Notes: generated from the letters alone by a model not told the origin. A stretch of 64,000 bases of DNA from Streptomyces sp. WMMC500 (GCF_027497195.1 NZ_CP114905.1:6583001-6647000); one strand, 5' to 3'. Positions 46,477 to 58,117 are shown, counted from the first letter of the stretch. A program made the numbers and translations.

Positions 46477-49098
46477 ATGGCGACCACGCCCACTTCCCCG
46501 ACGCCCCCGCCCCGCACCATCGTGCTCGTCGGGCACGGCATGGTCGGGCAGCGGTTCCTCGAAGCCCTCGCCGAGCACCGCGTCACCGAGACCGCCCGCG
46601 TCGTCGTCTTCTGCGAGGAGCCCCGGCCCGCCTACGACCGCATGCACCTCACCTCCTACTTCTCCGGCACCACCCCCGACGGGCTCTCCCTCACCCCGGA
46701 CGGCTTCCTCGCCGAGCACGGCATCGAACTCCACCTCGGCGACCCCGTCGCCGCCGTCGACCGCGCCGCGCGCACCGTCACCTCCGCCGCCGGCCGCACC
46801 GTCCGGTACGACGTGCTGGTGCTGGCCACCGGCTCGTACCCCTTCGTCCCGCCGGTCCCCGGCAAGGACGCCCGCGGCTGCTTCGTCTACCGCACGGTCG
46901 AGGACGTCCTGGCCATCGAGGCGTACGCGCAGGGCGCCACGGCCGGCGTCGTCGTCGGCGGCGGGCTGCTGGGTCTGGAGGCGGCGGGGGCGCTGCAGGG
47001 GCTGGGGCTGCGGACGCACATCGTGGAGTTCGCGCCGCGGCTCATGCCCGTACAGGTCGACGAGGGCGGCGGCGCCGCGCTCCGCCGCACGATCGGCGAC
47101 CTGGGGCTCGACGTGCACACCGGCGTCGCCGGCAAGGAGATCCGCACCGACGCCGCGGGCGCGGTGACGGCGATGGAGCTGTCGGACGGCTCGGCGGTCG
47201 CCGCGGACCTCGTCGTCTTCTCCGCCGGCGTACGTCCCCGGGACGGGCTCGCCCGCGACGCGGGACTGGACGTCGGCGAGCGCGGCGGCGTCGTCGTCGA
47301 CGAGCGGTGCCGGACCTCCGACCCCGCGGTGTTCGCCATCGGCGAGTGCGTTCTCGCCGCGGACGGGCGGGTGTACGGGCTGGTGGCCCCCGGGTACGAG
47401 ATGGCGGAGACCGCCGCCGCCGCCATCGCGGCCGGCCCCGCCGCCGCCAGGAGCTTCACCGGCGCCGACACCTCCACCAAGCTCAAGCTCCTCGGCGTCG
47501 GCGTCGCCTCCTTCGGCGACGCCCTCGGCGCCGCCGACGACTGCCTCGACGTCGTCTACTCCGACTCCCGCGCCGGCCTCTACAAGAAGCTCGTCGTCGC
47601 CCGCGACGGCACCCTCCTCGGCGGCGTCCTCGTCGGCGACACCGACGCGTACGGCGTGCTCCGCCCGCTCACCGGCAGCGTGCCGCCCGTACCGCCCGAG
47701 CAGTTGGTGCTGCCGCCGGGCGCCGGCGCGCCCGCCGCCCTCGGGCCCTCCGCGCTCCCCGACGACGCCGTCGTCTGCAACTGCCACAACGTCTCCAAGG
47801 CCGCCATCCGCGGCGCCGTCGCCGACCACGGCTGCACCACCGTGCGCGAGGTGGAGAAGTGCACCCGCGCCGGCTCCGGCTGCGGCTCCTGCGAGAAGGT
47901 CCTCACCACCCTGGTCAACGACGAGCTGGAGGCGCGCGGCGTCGCCGTCGACAAGGGCCTGTGCCGCTGCTTCGCGCACACCAGGACCGAGCTGTACGAG
48001 ATCGTCCGCGTCAAGCGCATCAGCTCCTACGTCCGCCTCCTCGACGAGCACGGCCGCGAGGAGGCCCGCAGCAGCGACGGCTGCGAGGTCTGCAAGCCGG
48101 CCGTCGCCTCGATCTTTGCCTCCCTCGCACCGGTCATCGGCGCCGACGGCTACGTGCTCGACGGGGAGCAGGGCGCCCTCCAGGACACCAACGACCACTT
48201 CCTCGCCAACCTCCAGCGCAACGGCTCGTACTCCGTCGTCCCGCGCGTGCCCGGCGGCGAGATCACCCCCGAGAAGCTGATCGTGCTCGGCGAGGTGGCG
48301 CGCGACTTCGGGCTCTACACGAAGATCACCGGCGGCCAGCGCATCGACCTCTTCGGCGCCCGCGTCGACCAGCTCCCGGCCATCTGGGCCCGCCTGGTCG
48401 ACGCCGGGTTCGAGTCCGGGCACGCCTACGGCAAGGCGCTGCGCACCGTGAAGTCCTGCGTCGGGTCCACCTGGTGCCGCTACGGCGTGCAGGACAGCGT
48501 CCGCATGGCCATCGACCTGGAGCTGCGCTACCGCGGGCTGCGCTCGCCGCACAAGCTGAAGGCCGCCGTCTCCGGGTGCTCGCGCGAGTGCGCTGAAGCC
48601 CAGGGCAAGGACTTCGGCGTCATCGCCACGGCGAACGGCTGGAACCTGTACGTCTGCGGCAACGGCGGCGCCACCCCCCGCCACGCCGACCTGCTCGCCC
48701 AGGACCTCGCCGACGACGAGCTGATCCGGCTCATCGACCGGTTCCTGATGTTCTACATCCGCACCGCCGACCGGCTGGAGCGCACCTCGGTGTGGCTGGA
48801 GCGGCTGGAGGGCGGCCTCGACCACCTACGCGACGTCGTCGTCGACGACTCGCTCGGCATCGCGGCCGAACTGGAGGAGCAGATGACCGCGCACGTCGCG
48901 CACTACCGCGACGAGTGGGCCGCCACCCTGGCCGACCCCGAACGGCTGGGGCGCTTCGTCTCGTTCGTCAACGCGCCCGGCGTGCCGGACCCCACCGTGC
49001 GGTTCGTCCCCGAGCGCGACCAGGTCAAGCCCGACCTCACCCTGCTGTCAGGACCCGCCATCCCGGTGCGCGGGACGCTGGAAGGAGCCTCCGCATGA
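46477..49098 (+). CDS. nirB: NADH-dependent nitrite reductase, large subunit
   Basis: An 873-residue enzyme reducing nitrite to ammonium by six electrons. Domains in order: FAD/NADH flavoprotein ([40 protein letters not shown]), a BFD [2Fe-2S] domain ([22 protein letters not shown]), and the siroheme/[4Fe-4S] nitrite reductase part. Siroheme and cluster ligands are Cys in CVGSTWC and CSREC, with the two ferredoxin-like half-domains before and after. A full set of ligands is present, so activity is expected. ATG at 46477 with GGAGG upstream; stop overlaps nirD. Confidence 0.97.
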   Translation: MATTPTSPTPPPRTIVLVGHGMVGQRFLEALAEHRVTETARVVVFCEEPRPAYDRMHLTSYFSGTTPDGLSLTPDGFLAEHGIELHLGDPVAAVDRAARTVTSAAGRTVRYDVLVLATGSYPFVPPVPGKDARGCFVYRTVEDVLAIEAYAQGATAGVVVGGGLLGLEAAGALQGLGLRTHIVEFAPRLMPVQVDEGGGAALRRTIGDLGLDVHTGVAGKEIRTDAAGAVTAMELSDGSAVAADLVVFSAGVRPRDGLARDAGLDVGERGGVVVDERCRTSDPAVFAIGECVLAADGRVYGLVAPGYEMAETAAAAIAAGPAAARSFTGADTSTKLKLLGVGVASFGDALGAADDCLDVVYSDSRAGLYKKLVVARDGTLLGGVLVGDTDAYGVLRPLTGSVPPVPPEQLVLPPGAGAPAALGPSALPDDAVVCNCHNVSKAAIRGAVADHGCTTVREVEKCTRAGSGCGSCEKVLTTLVNDELEARGVAVDKGLCRCFAHTRTELYEIVRVKRISSYVRLLDEHGREEARSSDGCEVCKPAVASIFASLAPVIGADGYVLDGEQGALQDTNDHFLANLQRNGSYSVVPRVPGGEITPEKLIVLGEVARDFGLYTKITGGQRIDLFGARVDQLPAIWARLVDAGFESGHAYGKALRTVKSCVGSTWCRYGVQDSVRMAIDLELRYRGLRSPHKLKAAVSGCSRECAEAQGKDFGVIATANGWNLYVCGNGGATPRHADLLAQDLADDELIRLIDRFLMFYIRTADRLERTSVWLERLEGGLDHLRDVVVDDSLGIAAELEEQMTAHVAHYRDEWAATLADPERLGRFVSFVNAPGVPDPTVRFVPERDQVKPDLTLLSGPAIPVRGTLEGASA

Positions 49099-49478
49099 CC
49101 ACGACGGTGCCCGCGCCCGCCCGCACCGTGCTGCGCGTCGAGATCCGCACCGCGGCCGGCTGGCACCCGGTGTGCGACCTCGGCCTGCTCACCCACGGCC
49201 GGGGCGTCGCGGCCCTGCTCCCGGACGGCACGCAGACCGCGGTCTTCCTCGGCCGCACCGGCGCGGTCTACGCGATCGGCAACCGCGACCCGTTCACCGG
49301 CGCGTACGTGCTGTCGCGCGGGCTGCTGGGGTCGGCACCCGCGCCCGAGGGGGGCCGGCCGTTCGTGGCGTCGCCGCTGCTGAAGCAGCGGTTCGACCTG
49401 GCGACGGGGCGGTGCCTGGACGACGAGGAGGTGGCCGTGCCGGTGTACGAGGCGCGGATCGCGGAGGTGGCCGCGTAG
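49095..49478 (+). CDS. nirD: Nitrite reductase small subunit
   Basis: A 127-residue Rieske-fold protein that partners NirB. The sequence [60 protein letters not shown] shows the fold, but the Rieske Cys and His ligands are absent, as in other NirD proteins. ATG overlaps the nirB stop (ATGA). Confidence 0.96.
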   Translation: MTTTVPAPARTVLRVEIRTAAGWHPVCDLGLLTHGRGVAALLPDGTQTAVFLGRTGAVYAIGNRDPFTGAYVLSRGLLGSAPAPEGGRPFVASPLLKQRFDLATGRCLDDEEVAVPVYEARIAEVAA

Positions 49479-49594
49479 CGGGGGGTACGGACCGCGGGCG
49501 CCGCCCGGCGCGTACCGTCGCGCCCCGTACGGACCGGGGCGTCCGGCCCGTACCGCCCGAACCCCCGCGCGGCCCCCCGGCTACCGTTCGGTCC

Positions 49595-50875
49595 ATGGGG
49601 TACACCGACGCCGACCTCGAACGCTGGGCCCCCGAGCCCGACAAGCGCCCGGGCCGCACCGCGTTCCAGCGCGACCGCGCCCGCGTGCTGCACTCCGCCG
49701 CGCTGCGCCGGCTCGCGGGCAAGACCCAGGTCGTCACGCCCGGCGTCGGCGACGACGGCGAGGTCGGCCGAGCCCCGACGTTCGCCGACGCCACGCCGCG
49801 CACCCGCCTCACCCACTCGCTGGAGTGCGCCCAGGTCGGCCGTGAGCTGGGCGCGGCCCTCGGCTGCGACCCCGACCTGGTGGAGACCGCGTGCCTCGCG
49901 CACGACCTCGGGCACCCGCCGTTCGGCCACAACGGCGAGCAGGTGCTCGACGAGCTGGCCGCGCCCTGCGGCGGCTTCGAGGGCAACGCGCAGTCGCTGC
50001 GCCTGCTCACCCGGCTGGAGCCCAAGCGGTTCACCGACGACGGCCGGGCCGTCGGGCTCAACCTCACCCGGGCGGCCCTGGACGCCGCCACCAAATACCC
50101 CTGGACGCGCGGCGGCCACCCGGCGGGCCCGGACGCGGTCAAGTTCGGCGTCTACCCCGACGACGTGCCGGTCTTCGACTGGCTGCGCGCGGGCGTCCCC
50201 GGCGTCCCCCCGGGCCGTACGTGCTTCGAGGCGCAGGTCATGGACTGGTCCGACGACGTGGCGTACTCGGTGCACGACGTCGAGGACGGCCTGCACGCCG
50301 GCCACTTCGACCCCGCCGTGCTGCTCGCCGGGCCGGAGCGCGCCGAGGTCTTCGCCGTCGCCGCCGGGCGCTACGCCCCCGGCACGGACGCCGCGGAACT
50401 CGCCGACGCGCTCGACCGGCTGCTGGCCCAGGAGTGGTGGCCGCACGGCTACGACGGCACCGCCGCCGCGCAGGCCCGCCTCAAGGACGCCACCAGCCAG
50501 CTCATCGGCCGCTTCTGCCTCGCCGCCGAGGGCGCCACGCGCGCCGCGTACGGCACCGGCCCGCTGTCGCGCTACGCCGCCGAGCTGATCGTGCCGCGCG
50601 CGGAGCGGCTGGAGTGCGCGGTGCTCAAGGCGGTCGCGGACCGGTTTGTGATGCAACGGCCGGACCAGGAGCGGCTGCGGGCGGACCAGCGGGTCGTGCT
50701 GGGGGAGCTGGCGGAGGCGCTCACGGCGGGGGCGCCGGCCGGCCTGGACCCGCAGTTCCGGGCGCTGTACGGCCGGGCGGACGACGACGCCGGGCGGCTG
50801 CGGGCGGTGGTCGACCAGATCGCGGCGCTGACGGACGCGGCGGCGCGGCGGCTGCACGCGCGGCTGACGGGGTAG
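49595..50875 (+). CDS. dgt: Deoxyguanosinetriphosphate triphosphohydrolase-like protein
   Basis: A 426-residue HD-domain phosphohydrolase that cleaves dNTPs to deoxynucleoside and triphosphate. The metal site is in [16 protein letters not shown] and [16 protein letters not shown] (H..HD), with a late Asp in [15 protein letters not shown]. The rest of the fold ([30 protein letters not shown]) is typical. ATG 49595. It lies upstream of dnaG in the same strand, consistent with replication-related housekeeping. Confidence 0.94.
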   Translation: MGYTDADLERWAPEPDKRPGRTAFQRDRARVLHSAALRRLAGKTQVVTPGVGDDGEVGRAPTFADATPRTRLTHSLECAQVGRELGAALGCDPDLVETACLAHDLGHPPFGHNGEQVLDELAAPCGGFEGNAQSLRLLTRLEPKRFTDDGRAVGLNLTRAALDAATKYPWTRGGHPAGPDAVKFGVYPDDVPVFDWLRAGVPGVPPGRTCFEAQVMDWSDDVAYSVHDVEDGLHAGHFDPAVLLAGPERAEVFAVAAGRYAPGTDAAELADALDRLLAQEWWPHGYDGTAAAQARLKDATSQLIGRFCLAAEGATRAAYGTGPLSRYAAELIVPRAERLECAVLKAVADRFVMQRPDQERLRADQRVVLGELAEALTAGAPAGLDPQFRALYGRADDDAGRLRAVVDQIAALTDAAARRLHARLTG

Positions 50876-51231
50876 CGCGGGGCCGCCGCCGGGCGAACGG
50901 CGAGATCCGGCCACCGGCGCGCCGGCGGGTGCGGGGGCGGGCGGGGAGCGGTGAGCGCCCCGGGCCGCGTACCGGTCCTGTACACCGCCCCCGTACCCGC
51001 CCATCACCGCCCCCACCAGCCCGTTTCCCCACCACCCGCCCCTGTGCCGGCGCCGCACGCGGCCCGCCCCGCACCGCGGCGGTCCCGTTCGCCACCGCGC
51101 CCGTCCACGCAGCCCTGGCGCGCCTGCCCCTTCCGCCCCCGCGCCCCGGTGCGGGAGGCTCGCGGGGGCGGCAACACGGCCGAGGACACGGCAAAATGGA
51201 TGGTCGGGGGCAGGGAGCTAGGAGGCGTGAA
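50876..51231. other. 356-bp intergenic region with C-rich tract, no gene found
   Basis: No credible coding frame. The middle part is strongly C-rich on the plus strand, so the minus strand carries GGGG-C-GGG-TGGT-GGGG-AAAC-GGG (51042-51020), a canonical four-run G-quadruplex pattern with further G-runs beside it. A short palindrome CCGGCGCGCCGG lies near 50920. The last 15 bases hold the Shine-Dalgarno AGGAGG of the next gene. Confidence 0.55.
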
Positions 51232-52500
51232 GTGGTCGACGCACATCAGACGTTCGTCATCGTCGGCGGAGGACTGGCCGGTGCGAAAGCGGCAGAGACG
51301 CTGCGATCGGAAGGGTTCACCGGCCGGGTCATCCTGATCGGCGACGAGCGCGACCACCCGTACGAGCGACCGCCGCTGTCCAAGGGCTACCTCCTCGGCA
51401 AGGAAGAGCGCGACAGCGTCTTCGCGCAGCCCTCCGGCTGGTACGCGGAGGCGGAGGTCGAGCTGCACCTCGGGCAGACCGTCACCGCGCTGGACCGCGC
51501 CGCCAGGACCGTGACCCTCGGCGACGGCACCCGCGTCCACTACGACAAGCTCCTCCTGGCCACCGGCGCCGAGCCGCGCCGGCTCGACATCCCCGGCACC
51601 GACCTCGCCGGCGTCCACCACCTGCGCCGCCTCGCCCACGCCGAGCTGCTGCGCGGCGTCCTCGCCGCCCTCGGCCGCGACAACGGCCAGCTCGTCATCG
51701 CCGGCGCCGGCTGGATCGGCCTGGAGGTGGCCGCGGCCGCGCGCTCGTACGGGGCGGAGGTCACGGTCGTCGAGCCGGAGCCCACGCCGCTGCACCGGGT
51801 GCTCGGCCCGGAGATCGGCCAGGTCTTCGTCGACCTGCACAGCGAGCACGGCGTGCGCTTCCACTTCGGCGCCCGGCTGACGGCGATCACGGGCAAGGAC
51901 GGCATGGTGCTGGCCGCCCTCACCGACGACGGCGACGAGCACCCCGCGCACGACGTGCTGGCCGCCATCGGCGCCGCCCCGCGCACCGCGCTCGCCGAGG
52001 CCGCCGGGCTCGACGTGGTGCCGCGCGAGGAGGGCGGCGGCATCGCCACCGACGCCTCGCTGCGCACCTCGGACCCGGACATCTACGCCACCGGCGACGT
52101 CGCCGCCTTCCTGCACCCCGCCGCCGCGGGCGGCGGGCGGCTGCGGGTGGAGCACTGGGCGAACGCGCTCAACGGCGGCCCGGCCGCGGCCCGCGCGATG
52201 CTCGGGCAGGACGTGACGTACGACCGGGTGCCGTACTTCTTCTCCGACCAGTACGACACGGGCCTGGAGTACTCGGGACACGCGCCGCCCGGGTCGTACG
52301 ACCAGGTCGTGTGCCGCGGGGACGTGGGGAGGCGGGAGTTCATCGCGTTCTGGCTCAAGGAGGGCCGGGTGCTCGCCGGGATGAACATGAACGTGTGGGA
52401 CGTCACCGAGGGCATCCAGAACCTGATCCGCTCCGGCGCGCCCGTCGACGCCGACCGCCTGGGCGACCCGGCGGTGCCGCTGGCGGACCTGATCGCGTAG
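51232..52500 (+). CDS. Ferredoxin-reductase-like FAD oxidoreductase
   Basis: A 422-residue flavoprotein of the rubredoxin/ferredoxin reductase type. FAD motif FVIVGGGLAGAKAAETLR, the ERPPLSKGYLLG element, NADH motif LVIAGAGWIGLEVAAAA, second FAD motif DIYATGDVAAFL, and a C-terminal reductase domain (VEHWANALNGGPAAARAMLG, GRVLAGMNMNVWDVTEG). It should pass electrons from NAD(P)H to ferredoxin or rubredoxin, for example for a cytochrome P450 encoded elsewhere. GTG at 51232 is fixed by GGAGG seven bases upstream. Confidence 0.92.
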   Translation: MVDAHQTFVIVGGGLAGAKAAETLRSEGFTGRVILIGDERDHPYERPPLSKGYLLGKEERDSVFAQPSGWYAEAEVELHLGQTVTALDRAARTVTLGDGTRVHYDKLLLATGAEPRRLDIPGTDLAGVHHLRRLAHAELLRGVLAALGRDNGQLVIAGAGWIGLEVAAAARSYGAEVTVVEPEPTPLHRVLGPEIGQVFVDLHSEHGVRFHFGARLTAITGKDGMVLAALTDDGDEHPAHDVLAAIGAAPRTALAEAAGLDVVPREEGGGIATDASLRTSDPDIYATGDVAAFLHPAAAGGGRLRVEHWANALNGGPAAARAMLGQDVTYDRVPYFFSDQYDTGLEYSGHAPPGSYDQVVCRGDVGRREFIAFWLKEGRVLAGMNMNVWDVTEGIQNLIRSGAPVDADRLGDPAVPLADLIA

Positions 52501-52524
52501 GGCGCGGGCCGCGGCGCACGGCCG

Positions 52525-52565
52525 CGGGCGGGGGGCGCAGCCGTACGGGCAACGCCCCCCGCCCG
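52525..52565 (+). terminator. Hairpin after the FAD oxidoreductase gene
   Basis: A perfect 13-bp stem (52525-52537 with 52553-52565) and a 15-base loop, 24 bp after the stop and before the GNAT gene. Confidence 0.7.
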
Positions 52566-52601
52566 GCGGGTGTCCAGCGGCCCCGCCTTATCCTCGGGCG
52601 C

Positions 52602-53054
52602 ATGGCCATCCGCACCGCCCGTGTCGACGTCGCCGAGATCTTCGCACTGCGCCACTCCGTGCTCCTGCCCGGCCGCCCGCCCGCCGAGGCGGAGTTCGCC
52701 GAGGACGGCGCGCCGGGCGCCTTCCACCTCGCCGCGTACGATCCGCGGGGCGCGGTCGCGGCCTGCGTCTCCTTCTGCCCCGAACTCCTCCCCGGCGACG
52801 ACACCCCCGCCTACCGCTTCCGCGGCATGGCCAGCGCCCCCGCCGCCCGCGGCGAGGGCTACGGCGTCGCCGTCCTCGACGCGGGGCTGGCCGAGGCGGC
52901 GGCCCGCGGCGCGCACCTGGTCTGGTGCAACGCCCGTACGTCGGCCGCCGGGTTCTACCTCAAGCGCGGCTTCGAGGTGCGCGGCGCGGAGTTCGTCATC
53001 GAAGGGGTGGGCCCGCACGTGGTGATGACCACGAAGCCGACGACCGGCGCCTGA
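52602..53054 (+). CDS. GNAT-family N-acetyltransferase
   Basis: A 150-residue acyltransferase. The acetyl-CoA loop is in RFRGMASAPAARGEGYGVAV and the C-terminal part has WCNARTSAAGFYLKRGFEVRG, both typical of the GNAT fold. Its small size and position give no hint of the substrate. ATG at 52602. The region before it is the hairpin of the previous gene. Confidence 0.9.
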   Translation: MAIRTARVDVAEIFALRHSVLLPGRPPAEAEFAEDGAPGAFHLAAYDPRGAVAACVSFCPELLPGDDTPAYRFRGMASAPAARGEGYGVAVLDAGLAEAAARGAHLVWCNARTSAAGFYLKRGFEVRGAEFVIEGVGPHVVMTTKPTTGA

Positions 53055-53073
53055 CCCCGGGGCCCGCCGGCGG

Positions 53074-53133
53074 TACTCCCGCGGGAGTAGCAGCCGGTTC
53101 CGGCCACCCCGGGCAGTAGCGCCGGTTTCGGCC
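53074..53133 (+). promoter_or_regulatory. Palindrome and direct repeats before the orphan histidine kinase
   Basis: TACTCCCGCGGGAGTA (53074-53089) is a perfect 16-bp palindrome. It runs into AGTAGCAGCCGGTTCCGGCC (53086), which is repeated with one base missing and one changed at 53115 (AGTAGCGCCGGTTTCGGCC), a 29-bp step. The element lies 157-172 bp before the kinase start and may be bound by a response regulator. Confidence 0.55.
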
Positions 53134-53245
53134 GCGGGGGCGAGGCACGCGCCCGGGAAGCCGGGGACGCTGGAGACGTACCAGCACAGCACCGGCAGCC
53201 GCCCCGGGACGACACGACCGGGCCGTCCGGGTGAGGAAGAGCCGC

Positions 53246-54463
<1,218 letters not shown>

Positions 54464-54544
54464 GCCGGCGGGCGGGCGGACCGCCGGCCCGGCGCCGCGG
54501 CGGCGGGGCGCGGGGGTGTCGGCGCCCGGCCGTAGACTGCACTC

Positions 54545-56503
54545 GTGGCAGGCAGGATCAACGACGACGACGTGCGGGCGGTCAGGAACGCGGTTCCGAT
54601 CGACGCCGTCGTCTCCGAGTACCTGCAGCTCCGCCCCGGCGGCGGGGGAAACCTCAAGGGACTCTGCCCCTTTCATGACGAGAAGTCCCCTTCCTTCCAC
54701 GTGAGTCCGGCCAAGGGCCTGTACCACTGCTTCGGTTGCCAGGAAGGCGGGGACACGGTCGACTTCGTCATGAAGGTCGAGCACCTGTCCTTCTCCGAGA
54801 CCATCGAGCGCCTCGCCGCCCAGGCCGGCATCACCCTGCGGTACGAGGAGGGGGGCTACACCCCCGGCAGGCAGCAGGGCGAGCGGACGCGGCTGCTGGA
54901 GGCGCACAAGGTGGCCGCGCAGTTCTACACGGAGCAGCTCGGCTCCGCGGAGGCGGAGACCGGGCGCGCGTTCCTCGCCGAGCGCGGCTTCGACCAGGCG
55001 GCGGCGGAGCGCTTCGGGGTGGGGTACGCGCCGGCGGGCTGGGACCACCTCACGCGCTTCCTGCGCGGCAGGGGCTTCACCGACAAGGAGCTGACCCTCT
55101 CCGGACTCGCGCAGGACGGCCGCCGCGGGCCCATCGACCGGTTCCGCGGGCGGCTGATGTGGCCGATCCGGGACATCACGGGCGAGGTCGTCGGCTTCGG
55201 CGCCCGGCGGCTGCGCGAGGACGACAACGGGCCGAAGTACCTGAACACGCCGGAGACCCCGATCTACCGCAAGTCCCAGGTGCTGTACGGGATCGACCTG
55301 GCCAAGCGGGACATCGGCAAGCAGGGCCGGGCGGTCGTCGTCGAGGGGTACACGGACGTGATGGCCTGCCACCTGTCCGGGGTGACGACGGCCATCGCGA
55401 CGTGCGGCACGGCGTTCGGCGGCGAGCACGTGAAGATCCTGCGGCGGGTGCTGACGGACAACTCCCGCTCCGAGGTGGTGTTCACGTTCGACGGCGACGC
55501 GGCGGGGCAGAAGGCGGCGCTGCGCGCGTTCGAGGACGACCAGAAGTTCGCGGCCCGGACGTCGATCGCGGTGAGTCCGGGCGGCATGGACCCGTGCGAC
55601 CTGCGGCTGGCGAAGGGCGACGAGGCGGTGCGGCAGCTCATCGAGGAGCGCTCGCCGCTGTTCGGGTTCGCGATCCGCTCGTTCGTGACGCAGCACAACC
55701 TGGAGACGGCGGAGGGCCGTTCCGCGGCGCTGGAGCAGGCGGCGCCGGTGGTGGCGCGGATCAAGGACGTCGCGATCCGGCACGAGTACGCGGTGCGGCT
55801 GGCCGGGATGCTGGGGATTCTGGACGAACGGTTCGTGGTGGACCGGGTGCGGCAGCTCGCGCGGTACGCGGCGCAGGGCGGCGCGGGCCGCGGCCGGGGT
55901 CCCGGCCCGGGCCGGGCCGCGGGCGGCGGGCAGGGCGGCCAGGTCCCGGGCCGCGGCGCGGGAATGCCGCCGGCGGGCCCCGGACCCGCGGGTCCCGCGG
56001 CCGGCGCGGGCGGCCCGGCGCTGTATATGCGGACCCCGGCGCTGCACCGGGAGCGCGAACTGCTGAAGCTCGCGCTCCAGCACCCCGAGCTGGTCGCCCC
56101 CGCCTTCGACGCCTACCTCGCCGACGAGTTCACCGCCGCCCCGTACGCGACGGTCCGCGCCGCCGTCGAAGCGGCCGGCGGCGTGGCCGCCGCGGACGAC
56201 GGCGCCGCCTACCTGGCCCGCGTCCGCGACGCGGCCCCCGACGACGGCGTCCGCTCGCTGATCACGGAACTGGCGGTCGAACCGATCCGCAGCCGCCGCG
56301 AACCGGACGCGATCTACGCGGGCGAACAACTGGCGGGCGTCCGCCTGGCGGCGGTGGACCGCCGCATCGAAGACGTCCGCAGCACGGTCCACCGCCTGGG
56401 CGCCCAGGGCCCACCGGACCGGTTCGAGACGGCCCAGCGCGAGCTATGGACACTCCAGCAGTACAGGGAATCCCTCCGCGCTCGCGGCGCGGCAGCGCTC
56501 TGA
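54545..56503 (+). CDS. dnaG: DNA primase
   Basis: A 652-residue replicative primase. The zinc-binding domain has Cys41, His44, Cys62 and Cys65 (CPFHDEKSPSF, CFGC). The catalytic core with TOPRIM follows (VVVEGYTDVMACHLSGV with acidic ligands, FTFDGDAAGQKAALRAF), then a Gly/Pro-rich linker and the DnaB-interacting C-terminal domain (from ~residue 500, PALHRERELLKLALQHPEL). GTG start at 54545. Gene order dgt, ..., dnaG, hrdA is in the same direction. Confidence 0.97.
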   Translation: MAGRINDDDVRAVRNAVPIDAVVSEYLQLRPGGGGNLKGLCPFHDEKSPSFHVSPAKGLYHCFGCQEGGDTVDFVMKVEHLSFSETIERLAAQAGITLRYEEGGYTPGRQQGERTRLLEAHKVAAQFYTEQLGSAEAETGRAFLAERGFDQAAAERFGVGYAPAGWDHLTRFLRGRGFTDKELTLSGLAQDGRRGPIDRFRGRLMWPIRDITGEVVGFGARRLREDDNGPKYLNTPETPIYRKSQVLYGIDLAKRDIGKQGRAVVVEGYTDVMACHLSGVTTAIATCGTAFGGEHVKILRRVLTDNSRSEVVFTFDGDAAGQKAALRAFEDDQKFAARTSIAVSPGGMDPCDLRLAKGDEAVRQLIEERSPLFGFAIRSFVTQHNLETAEGRSAALEQAAPVVARIKDVAIRHEYAVRLAGMLGILDERFVVDRVRQLARYAAQGGAGRGRGPGPGRAAGGGQGGQVPGRGAGMPPAGPGPAGPAAGAGGPALYMRTPALHRERELLKLALQHPELVAPAFDAYLADEFTAAPYATVRAAVEAAGGVAAADDGAAYLARVRDAAPDDGVRSLITELAVEPIRSRREPDAIYAGEQLAGVRLAAVDRRIEDVRSTVHRLGAQGPPDRFETAQRELWTLQQYRESLRARGAAAL

Positions 56504-56866
56504 ACGCGGACGCGGAGGCCGCGGCCTGGCCGCCGCGGCGGGTCAAGGTCACATCACTTTGTGAACGCATCCTCACACTCCGCAAGAACTGGCCTGCCCT
56601 GAGCGTGTACATTCGTCCGTTGCGTAACCATCCGGTCACGGGCCGGGCACAAAATATGGTCGCACGACCCTACTGCCGGGCGTGTGTCGTACCCCACACT
56701 GGGGGCGGTGCCTGAGTCCTCGGAGCGTGGCGGTGTTGCCCGGAAGGGGCGACAAGCCGCCAGGGATCCGCTACCCACGATCGGGACGGAAGGCGGCGAG
56801 TCCGCCGCAGCCGTTCCGCTGCCCCACGTCCCCGAACCGGCAGTGACCACCCTGGAGGTCGCCCCC
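56504..56866. other. 363-bp region between dnaG and hrdA, probably leader/promoter
   Basis: The frame upstream of the chosen hrdA start is open back to 56684 but has many A/T third positions, unlike real genes here, so I treat it as non-coding. A TCACATCACTTTGTGA-type element (56550-56566) and several AT-richer stretches (ACAAAATATGG at 56650) suggest promoters in 56540-56700. No other gene is seen. Confidence 0.5.
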
Positions 56867-57943
56867 GTGCAGACCCAGACCCTCAAGACTTCCGTACGGG
56901 CCGGGCGCGAGGGCGCGCCCGACGTCCTGACCCTGCCGAACGGGGCTCCGGCGGGGCTCGACGAGCCCGGGGCCGCGGCGGAGCCGATGCCCGCGCCGCC
57001 GCCGGCCGCCGCCGTGCGGCCCGAGCGCGGCGGGCCCACGTCCGACCTGTTCCGGCAGTATCTGCGCGAGATCGGCCGGATCCCGCTGCTCAGCGCCGCC
57101 GAGGAGGTGGAGCTGGCCCGGCGGGTCGAGGCCGGGCTCTTCGCCGAGGAGAAGCTCGCCAGCGAGCCGGACCTCGTCACGCAGCTCGCGCTGGACCTGG
57201 ACAGGCTCGTCGTGCTGGGCCGCATGGCCAAGCGCCGCCTCATCGAGGCGAACCTGCGTCTCGTCGTCTCCGTCGCCAAGCGGTACGTGGGCCGCGGGCT
57301 GACGATGCTCGACCTGGTGCAGGAGGGCAACCTCGGCCTGATCCGCGCGGTGGAGAAGTTCGACTACGCCCGCGGCTACAAGTTCTCCACCTACGCGACC
57401 TGGTGGATCCGCCAGGCCATGTCCCGCGCCCTCGCCGACCAGGCCCGCACGATCCGGGTGCCGGTGCACGTCGTCGAGCTGATCAACCGGGTCGTGCGCG
57501 TCCAGCGCCGCATGCTCCAGGAGCGCGGCTACGAGCCGACGCCCGAAGAGGTCGCCACCCACCTCGGGCTGGCCGAGGAGCGGGTGAGCGAGGTGCTGCG
57601 GCTGGCCCAGGAACCCGTGTCGCTGCACGCGCCGGTCGGCGAGGAGGAGGACGTCGCGCTCGGCGACCTCATCGAGGACGGCGACGCCGCCTCCCCCGTG
57701 GAGTCGGCGGCGTTCCTGCTGCTGCGCGAGCACCTGGAGGCGGTCCTTTCGACGCTGGGCGAACGGGAGCGCAAGGTCGTGCAGTTGCGGTACGGGCTGA
57801 TCGACGGCCGGCCGCGGACGCTGGAGGAGATCGGCCGCATCTTCGGCGTGACCCGCGAGCGGATCCGGCAGATCGAGTCCAAGACCCTCAACAAGCTCCG
57901 CGACCACGCCTTCGCCGACCAGCTCCGCGGCTACCTGGACTGA
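56867..57943 (+). CDS. hrdA: Principal-type RNA polymerase sigma factor (HrdA-like)
   Basis: A 358-residue sigma-70 of group 1/2. Region 1.2 ([20 protein letters not shown]) and region 2 are present ([40 protein letters not shown]). Region 3 ([20 protein letters not shown]) and region 4.2 ([20 protein letters not shown] followed by [11 protein letters not shown]) complete it. The GTG at 56867 has GGAGG about 8 bases upstream. From memory hrdA lies near dnaG in S. coelicolor, which supports the name, but HrdB, HrdC and HrdD cannot be ruled out from sequence alone. Confidence 0.9.
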   Translation: MQTQTLKTSVRAGREGAPDVLTLPNGAPAGLDEPGAAAEPMPAPPPAAAVRPERGGPTSDLFRQYLREIGRIPLLSAAEEVELARRVEAGLFAEEKLASEPDLVTQLALDLDRLVVLGRMAKRRLIEANLRLVVSVAKRYVGRGLTMLDLVQEGNLGLIRAVEKFDYARGYKFSTYATWWIRQAMSRALADQARTIRVPVHVVELINRVVRVQRRMLQERGYEPTPEEVATHLGLAEERVSEVLRLAQEPVSLHAPVGEEEDVALGDLIEDGDAASPVESAAFLLLREHLEAVLSTLGERERKVVQLRYGLIDGRPRTLEEIGRIFGVTRERIRQIESKTLNKLRDHAFADQLRGYLD

Positions 57944-57948
57944 GGGAA

Positions 57949-58006
57949 CCGGCCCGGCCGGACGGGCGCGTGGGGCCTGTGAAGGACCCCCGCCCGGCCG
58001 GACCGG
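57949..58006 (+). terminator. Imperfect hairpin after hrdA
   Basis: CCGGCCCGGCCGG (57949-57961) pairs with CCGGCCGGACCGG (57994-58006) with one mismatch; GGGC and GGGG on the left extend the stem against CCCCC and GCCC on the right through small bulges. Confidence 0.5.
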
Positions 58007-58037
58007 CGCCTGCGAAGTTAACACCGCCCGGGTCGCG

Positions 58038-58117
58038 TTGAAAGACCTTGCAAGCATCTTTCCTATGGGTTGACGGCGTTCCGGCGTGCCCTCTACGGTC
58101 GGTCTGCAAAATCTTTC
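58038..58117 (+). promoter_or_regulatory. Alpha-amylase promoter region with two repressor sites
   Basis: Site 1 (58040-58062) is GAAAGA-CCTTGCAAGCA-TCTTTC; site 2 (58104-58117) is CTGCAAAATCTTTC. They flank a likely promoter TTGACG (58070-58075), 18 bases, TACGGT (58094-58099). Both sites share the TTGCAAnnTCTTTC core of the lacI-malE intergenic site, so the LacI-type protein at 60709 should repress this gene. Confidence 0.7.
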
